From contig JAJGOT010000493.1 in assembly GCA_022457155.1 (NCBI GenBank), forward strand, positions 566,001 to 630,000: a DNA stretch of 64,000 nucleotides, read 5' to 3'. Made by a program: the position numbers and the translations under genes. How positions within the stretch are numbered: position 1 is the stretch's first letter; every line of letters begins with the position of its first letter. Under the pieces are notes generated by a model. That model was not told the DNA's origin and ran no database searches. It worked only from the letters and a program-made list of their open reading frames with translations. The stretch is from Cladopsammia gracilis (Eukaryota > Cnidaria > Anthozoa > Scleractinia > Dendrophylliidae). This document shows, one piece after another, positions 58,857 to 64,000 of this stretch.

Positions 58857-59508
58857 TATGCACACGCTGAAATTCGATATTTTCCGCGTCTTCGATTCCC
58901 AGGATATTTTCCATGAAGTCTGCCAGTACTTGCCTCGTGTCTTCGTTCGAAGTTGTATTTGTATTTGTATTTGTATTTTGTTGACCGGGAAGTACTGTTA
59001 ATTCTGGTATGCCCTCAAACTTAAGGTTCTCTCTGCGACTATAAGCCTCGAGATAAAGGATTTGCTTGCGGCATTCACTAACCTCATTCTTTCTCTCCTC
59101 CGTGCTTGTCTGAAGCTCTAAAATTTGTTGATCCACAAATTTGGCATTCTCTTCCACGTGTGAGAATTTATCGTCGAGAGTTTTCTGCTTGTCTTGAACA
59201 GAAGCAATTTCTGTCTCCAGATTGCAGACCTTATCCTGTATTCCTTTCACTGTCTGGTTTAGTTCTTCCATCCTTGAATCTAAGCTACTCAGTTTTGACA
59301 GGATAAGATCTAATTTATCGGTTACGCTGTCTGCAAGGTTTAGCGCCTCCATTACTTCGTCGTCGCTGTATGACTTATCCGATATACTCGCCGGGGAGTA
59401 AGACTGTTTCCACCTTTTTTCTCCAGGCGAATTTTCAACAGAGCTGCTGGACTTGTTGCTACTTCTCGATTTTCTCTTTGGGGTTATAAATAAAGACGAA
59501 GATTCCAT
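58857..59508 (-). pseudogene. LINE ORF1, 5' part
   Basis: Starts at ATG 59508-59506. It encodes a Ser/Lys-rich head, a long coiled coil (about residues 55-165, with heptads such as LDLILSKLSSLDSRMEELNQ) and the start of an RNA-recognition-motif-like domain (AYSRRENLKFEGIPE). This is the ORF1 layout of L1-type elements, an RNA-binding trimer protein. The frame is cut by the LTR retrotransposon after FQRVH. Confidence 0.8.
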
Positions 59509-59581
59509 GGACACTTAATAAAATTCAACGGTGAGCGGAGCTAACAAAACCACGTCTACATCCCGCAACGATCAGCTCCCA

Positions 59582-59598
59582 GGTCACGGCGTATTTTT
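59582..59598. repeat. Target-site duplication of the LINE, right
   Basis: Second copy of the 17-bp duplication; it marks the LINE 5' end at 59581. Confidence 0.85.
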
Positions 59599-59601
59599 GC
59601 T

Positions 59602-59728
59602 TTGAACATTTGTTCAAAACGTGGATAGCGCTATCCATCGGATAAATCACTATCCGGTGGATAGCGCAATGGGTTTTGATAGTGATTTATCCGGTGGATA
59701 GCGCTATCCACTCTTTGAACAACTGGGG
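59602..59728. mobile_element. MITE with GTGGATAGCGCTATCCA repeats
   Basis: Inverted ends include TGAACA...TTGTTCAAA and TTTGAACAACTGGGG. GGATAGCGCTATCC appears near both ends and TCCGGTGGATAGCGC at the centre. It sits in the foldback next to the LINE's 5' end. Confidence 0.7.
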
Positions 59729-59987
59729 TCAGTGCTGCAGCTATAAACTAAAAAAATGTTTTCACCAAAGTGAAGTGAATACGGAGTCGAGTACGAGAAT
59801 CGCTAACAAATGCTATTTATGTAATTATAAGCTTAACTTCGGGTGTTAAAATTTCTTTTAGCAGCTTTTAACCGCTGGTGAGTTACTTTGCTGCTATAAG
59901 TTAAGTTTATTTTTATTTATTTAATAATTAATTTTTTTTTCACGAGAGTTCCTCGGAGCCACCCCCTCGAAATGGTCCACTTCTCCC

Positions 59988-60062
59988 GTTATCATCATCA
60001 TCATCATCATCATCTAGGCCTATTGCGCCAATGAGGCGCACAGGGCCTGTACCACCGTTATC
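59988..60062. repeat. (ATC)n tract with GC-rich hairpin
   Basis: Eight ATC units are followed by TAGGCCTATTGCGCCAATGA and a matching GGCGC arm. It interrupts the foldback's right arm, where the left arm is continuous. Confidence 0.65.
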
Positions 60063-60215
60063 ATCAATTTATTCTTTTCCTTTTATTTTGGCGCAGAACG
60101 TTTAAAAAAAAAGCGTGGATATCGATAGTCGCCGCTGGAAAAAAAAAATTATTCCGGATTATAAACAATCTAAAAAAAATCAGTTTCTCATTTTCAATTT
60201 CCCATTTCAATTTCC

Positions 60216-60265
60216 CATTCCCCATTCCCCATTCCCCATTCCCCATTCCCCATTCCCCATTCCCC
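60216..60265. repeat. (CCCATT)n minisatellite, right end
   Basis: Inverted partner of the left-end minisatellite. Confidence 0.85.
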
Positions 60266-60286
60266 GTTTTAGTAACGTCCGTCAAA

Positions 60287-60548
60287 TAAATTGCTCTCTC
60301 TTGGAACGTTGTCTGAAGTCTTAGTTCACATAATCAAGCTATGAATATATGGCTTTGTCAGGCCACAAACGTGCACTACATGTACAAATGAATCACTCTA
60401 ATTCAGAATAAACAAAATAATGAGAGCTTGATTTTTTGATAAAATACGGCCAAATAAATTCAATTGCTCTCTCTTCTAACGTTCTCTAAAATGTCAGTTA
60501 ACTAAATCAACTTATGAATATATGGCTTTGTCAGGCCACAAACATGCG
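60287..60548 (+). repeat. ~165-bp tandem duplication
   Basis: AATTGCTCTCTCTT...ACGTT and ATGAATATATGGCTTTGTCA each occur twice (about 60290-60370 and 60455-60548). Confidence 0.7.
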
Positions 60549-61079
60549 CTCGCTTTTAACATCTTTAAAAAAAATAAGCTTCTCGACTCTTGTGTTCTTA
60601 TTGATAGTACACTGTATCTAACGAAAATGTGCTAACAAAAATCCGAAAAATGCAACAAGAATGTCCCCACAGACAGGGTTCGAAAAAAGCCCACAAATTA
60701 AGCTAACTTGCTAAATGTGAGCCAAATTTGCTATTATCGAGTGTGGAAAAAAATCACTCGCATTTTCTAGCCAACTGCCTTGTATACTGTGTAGTTAATT
60801 TCAAAATAACCTTGTGGCTTGCCCATTTAGCTTGTAGATCTCATCTCTACAAGATATCTTCGTCTTGTGACAAAAAAACGAATTTCTAACCCTGACAGAT
60901 TCACCAAAAAGTCTATTAATACACTGTAGTATCTCACAAAAATTTGGTAAATAAAAATGTGAAAAATGCAAGAAGAATGCATGTTAGCCGCCAATATTCT
61001 CCTGTAAGTTAAACATTAACTTACAGGAGATACATGTAAAAATGGGTTATAGGCACTTTAATTATTTACATGTACAATG
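60549..61079. other. No gene seen
   Basis: AT-rich intergenic DNA with a short inverted repeat CTCCTGTAAGTTAA...TTAACTTACAGGAG near 61000-61030. Confidence 0.4.
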
Positions 61080-61322
61080 TACATGTAAAGTTTCAACAGT
61101 CAAGTTTGATCATTGTCAGTAGCTGTGGATGAGTTTTGGGTTGTTTAACCCCTTAAAAAGTTATTGGTGGGCAGTTCTGCGATTTAGTAACTACATGTAC
61201 ATGCGTGAGAATATAATGTCATAAAACTACAAAATAAAGATTTTTTGACTATCATGTTACTGTGTTTGGAATCCTGTTAATTTTTTCCAATCTTCAATAT
61301 GTACATGTACATAACAATTTAC

Positions 61323-61460
61323 CTGACATTTCCATTTGTTTTCTCTTTACACAAAGAAGTTGAACTGCTGTCAGATATTTTATTTCTGTTTTCAGTTGAG
61401 TTGCTGTCTGTGGAATCTTCACCCATATTGAATGATGTGCATCCAGAATCTTGGTTCATA
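61323..61460 (-). pseudogene. Orphan first exon of the FAM111-like gene
   Basis: 138 bp with AATCAG before and GTCAG/GTAAAT after, open in the same frame as 37637-37774 and starting with ATG (61459-61457). The two encoded 45-residue peptides differ at few positions. No protease exon follows within the window, so this is a stranded copy unless it splices to something outside it. Confidence 0.5.
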
Positions 61461-61952
61461 CTGATTAAAACAGAAAAAAAAGATACATGTCAGTTTTATC
61501 ATTTCCACTCAGGGTGTGTAGATGCAATCATAAAGTTAGCCTGCGTAGCAAGCGTTCCCGTACGAACGAATTTTTCCGCATTCTGGCCGCGCGAAAATTG
61601 GGGCGAGAGCAAAAAATCGGAGGACGGGGGTGGGAGTGGGGAGATGAAGGAACGCTTGCCTGCAAACCCCACGATTTTGAAAAACGCCCACCTATTTGTC
61701 ACGGTTGATTTCATTTGCTTGTCAACAAATAAGCCAATTACAGATTACCGGATGTGGAATTTTACTTCCTTCAACTGAAAACGTAAACGGTTGAAATCTC
61801 TTCACAGATTCATGGAATCAATAAACCTTCTCGCCATTTCAAAACAATGCCGACTTAAATTAGAAGAAATATCCATATATTTGCTTACTTTGACTTATTG
61901 AATCCAACACCGGTTAACAGAGCCGGTGAAATAATTCCCACTTATAAAAATA

Positions 61953-62079
61953 TAAGGCCCGGTTCAAACGTCGAACTTCACATGTGCCGAACCTAATGCA
62001 AATGAGAAAAATCCATTGTTCTTGCTCATTTGCATTAGGTTCGGCACATGTGAAGTTCGACGTTTGAACCGGGCCTAAC
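61953..62079. mobile_element. Hairpin MITE, copy 4
   Basis: The most perfect copy of the family: AAGGCCCGGTTCAAACGTCG to its complement, inserted in 61537-63346. Confidence 0.85.
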
Positions 62080-62696
62080 ACTGCTCAGCTCAACTACTCA
62101 GCGCGCGACCGTACTGCTGTGTTTGTTTACGGTTATATTATTTCTAGTTCAAAATCAATCTTCGCTTTCCTCGCTATTTTCTGACTTTTCTATGGTACGA
62201 GCACTAATCATTCAGCTTCATTTCATCTTATATTTTGCTGTGACCAAAATAAAACTCGAACCGGTCCACAAATGCAAATAGATCTTCCCACACTTGCCAC
62301 TTTCAATTCAACGCCGATAAAAACAAACAGCCGCTGAAATAGATCACTTTCAACTTTAAAATTTGGCATGAAATCGTGGTGTCAATTGGAGTCAATTAAG
62401 TTTTTGAGAAAGTCTAAACCTTAATGACTGGATTTGGATATTATTTGGCCTTTGACTCGCCTTTTTTGCATCGATCCAACGATCCAACCAATTTAAAATA
62501 GGCATTACCAATTACTACAAATAGACATGGACGACAACAGTCAAACTAAACCACGATTATTTTTTTCAACGGGTCTACTTAAGTCTAAGAAAAACATTTC
62601 CTAGCCTATTATTAATAGAGGAATAAGGTACGTATCGTTTTCTTTCCATGCCTTTACATTTAAGCGAGGAAATCCTTGTGTAACCACTAATTAAAT

Positions 62697-63038
62697 ATGT
62701 GCATTCTTCCAAATTTCCCTTTGTGTATATCGTCCAGGCAGTCCAGTTTTTCATTTAAATCGCACACCGTCATCCCCATACAATTTACCTCTTCGACTGG
62801 ATCCCGAATTATGCTTTGCAATGGAGAAATAACACTGAATAATACTGGAATAGCCTGTACCTCCATGCCTTTTACTTCGCACTCCGCACATCATAACAAA
62901 CAACTGAAAAATTAAGCTCTTGCCGAATCCTGTTGGCAATACGGCCATTAAATCGTTGCCGTTAAAAAGATGGCGCATTGCCCTTTCTTGCTCTGTTTTC
63001 AAAGTAAAAGCAAGCCTCGCTTCGCTCAGCTCCGACAA
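62697..63038 (-). pseudogene. RecQ-like helicase fragment (motifs 0, I, Ia)
   Basis: The minus strand from 63038 reads FTLKTEQERAMRHLFNGND, then MAVLPTGFGKSLIFQLF (motif 0 and an intact Walker A). After one frameshift near 62885-62900 it continues as VLFSVISPLQSIIRDPVEEV (motif Ia; the usual D-Q is D-P). RecQ enzymes are 3'-5' DNA helicases. Only the first part of the first RecA-like domain remains; the DEAH box and the second domain are absent. Confidence 0.75.
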
Positions 63039-63485
63039 AACTTTCGTTCAAACACGTTTCAAAACCTTTCACATTTTCTCCGAGTCGCAAGTCACGCTCA
63101 AAATATTTTGCGTGAAAATTTGATAGCTACTTGTCAAACCTGTCACTCAAGGTGACCACACCGCACCAATCAGGAGCCCCGTTCGTGGACGAACGGCGTT
63201 TTTCAAAATCGTGGGGTTTGCAGACAAGCGTTCCCTCATCTCCCCACTCCCACCCCCGTCCTCCTATTTTTTGCTCTCACCCCAATTTTCGCGCGGCCAG
63301 AATGCGGAAAAATTCGTTTGTACGGGAACGCTTGCTACGCAGGCTATCATAAAGTGCTTTGATACCATCTACATGTTTATGTACATTATAGCTGCCAATT
63401 TGTTATACATGTATTAACAACAATAATTTTACATGTAATGAAAATGATTGATGATGCACTGCAACAATTGCCCACACACAGTGTG

Positions 63486-63486
63486 A

Positions 63487-63528
<42 letters not shown>

Positions 63529-63529
63529 C
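63486..63529. repeat. (AAT)n microsatellite
   Basis: About 14 AAT units at the end of the duplicated protease segment. Confidence 0.9.
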
Positions 63530-63760
63530 AGTTTAATTACTCTTTTCGTAGCTTCTCGGCTAAATTACAAGAGTGGTCAAAGTACTAATCATATACATAC
63601 ATTAACATGAAACTTTTACTAGGAATAACTATATGTAATACATTTGTCAAGATGGTTAGTAGAGGCCATGGCGGGGTCCTCTCTGATGGTGCCTGAACGT
63701 AGATTATATCCATGGGGCACAGTTGTGCGCTGTGGTAGCAGGTAAGCAAGGACACCCTGT

Positions 63761-63972
63761 TACGCCACAAAATGTAATAATTGACGCAAAATGTAATAGT
63801 AACCCAAAATGTAATAACTTTTGACGCAAAATGTAATAGTAACCCAAAATGTAATAACTTTTGACGCAAAATGTAATAAACTCGGTAACCCAAAATGTAA
63901 TAACTTTTGACGCAAAATGTAATAAACTAAAGTAACGCAAAATGTAATAAATTTGACGCAAAATGTAATAAC
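63761..63972. repeat. Ten-copy AAAATGTAATA array
   Basis: AAAATGTAATA occurs ten times in about 210 bp, each preceded by ACGC, ACC or CAC, with spacing of about 20-26 bases and alternating spacer types (CTTTTG and GTAAC). No spacers of unique sequence, so not a CRISPR. It may be the subterminal motif array of a DNA transposon reaching past the window end. Confidence 0.75.
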
Positions 63973-64000
63973 TTCAGTTTTGTCCTAGCTCAATGGGGCA

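Larger units (their letters stand above)
49429..59581 (-). mobile_element. L1/Tx1-like non-LTR retrotransposon, near full length, split by an LTR element
   Basis: Bounded by a 17-bp target duplication, with a poly-A tail (poly-T on the plus strand, about 49424-49436) at its 3' end. In minus-strand order it has a short 5' UTR (about 70 bp), ORF1, a roughly 540-bp inter-ORF region, ORF2 and a 3' UTR of about 370 bp. Removing the inserted 4.5-kb LTR element leaves about 5.6 kb, a normal length for this group. Confidence 0.9.
47575..60287. mobile_element. Foldback element with long inverted ends, split by a LINE
   Basis: Outer ends read GGATGTTACTAAAACAGGGA and, inverted, GGACGTTACTAAAACGGGGA. 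Matching arms continue through (GGGAAT)n, ATCGATATCCACGC, GAGGGGGTGGCTCCGAGG and TTTTTTAGTTTATAGCTG. The left arm (47575-49075) contains an internal duplication (about 47776-47880 and 48790-48925), and the right arm (about 59733-60287) carries a small insertion at 59988-60062. Without the LINE the element would be about 2.5 kb and mostly inverted arms. No target duplication is certain. Confidence 0.7.
61537..63346. mobile_element. Long-TIR element with 9-bp duplication carrying a RecQ-like fragment
   Basis: Begins TAGCCTGCGTAGCAAGCGTT and ends with the complement. Inverted arms of about 150 bp share GGCGGCC-type and CCCCACTCCCACCCCCG sequence. TCATAAAGT flanks both sides (61528-61536 and 63347-63355), and the intact segment at 37.8 kb holds it once, so the borders are firm. 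Long TIRs and a 9-bp duplication suggest a Mutator-like element. No transposase was found; a helicase fragment is at 62697-63038 and a hairpin MITE at 61953-62079. Confidence 0.9.
61080..63485. repeat. Segmental duplication, second copy, split by a transposon
   Basis: Same sequence as 37380-37985 with scattered substitutions, interrupted by 61537-63346. The neighbouring protease exon is not present on the downstream side (below 61 kb on this strand). Confidence 0.85.

Noticed and set aside
63585..63961. Frames over the AAAATGTAATA array
   Set aside because: Repeat-driven translation (YYILRQK units) without other support.
63761..63972. CRISPR-like array
   Set aside because: Repeats are 11 bp with near-identical short spacers in an animal genome.

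Overview
This is an AT-rich, repeat-dense animal nuclear window. The host genes have introns with GT/AG junctions, and there are L1-like, Penelope-like and Gypsy-like retroelements and very many short inverted-repeat DNA elements. The overall style fits a cnidarian, probably a coral-like anthozoan; that assignment is inference, not shown by any single gene. No bacterial operon, CRISPR array, rRNA gene or convincing functional tRNA gene was seen.

1-26.2 kb is one large imperfect palindrome. The left arm (about 404-16469) and right arm (about 16806-26241) flank a 336-bp spacer at 16470-16805. Each arm carries the same multi-exon gene, transcribed outward from the spacer: minus strand at 7247-16203 and plus strand from 17077. 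I rebuilt the gene from phase-consistent splice sites. It encodes a type I membrane protein with a signal peptide, an acidic ectodomain, a furin-like RQKR site, one transmembrane segment and a basic helical cytoplasmic tail. I do not recognise the family. Six exons have equal lengths and open frames in both arms, but about 31 of 38 coding differences change an amino acid. The arms also differ by datable indels: a 3.4-kb TIR transposon, a 1.8-kb repeat, a 374-bp segment and two 145-bp exon-derived repeat units. Two candidate last exons (27.36 and 28.27 kb) lie only beyond the right arm.

26.2-34.7 kb is mostly intron or intergenic DNA with MITEs, tRNA-like sequences, a decayed Penelope-like element (30.6-31.5 kb), a kilobase-scale repeat family (other copies at 11.3, 13.6, 19.0 and 44.6 kb) and a LINE 3' scrap.

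34.7-37.8 kb holds a minus-strand trypsin-fold protease gene resembling FAM111, with a likely first exon at 37637-37774. The DNA around that exon is duplicated at 61 kb, where the second copy is split by a transposon.

38.7-46 kb is a run of inverted-repeat DNA elements: a long-TIR element with a 9-bp target duplication, a pogo/Tigger-like element, a long-TIR element with a broken RecQ-type helicase fragment, a foldback, and a hAT-like element with another repeat inside it.

47.6-60.3 kb is a three-layer nest. A foldback element is split by a nearly full-length L1-like retrotransposon (17-bp target duplication), whose ORF1 is split by a young Gypsy-type LTR retrotransposon (128-bp LTRs differing at one base, 5-bp target duplication, one 1363-codon polyprotein frame).

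61-64 kb has the second copy of the protease first-exon segment, interrupted by a 1.8-kb long-TIR element that carries a RecQ-type helicase fragment. An (AAT)n tract and a ten-copy AAAATGTAATA array close the window.
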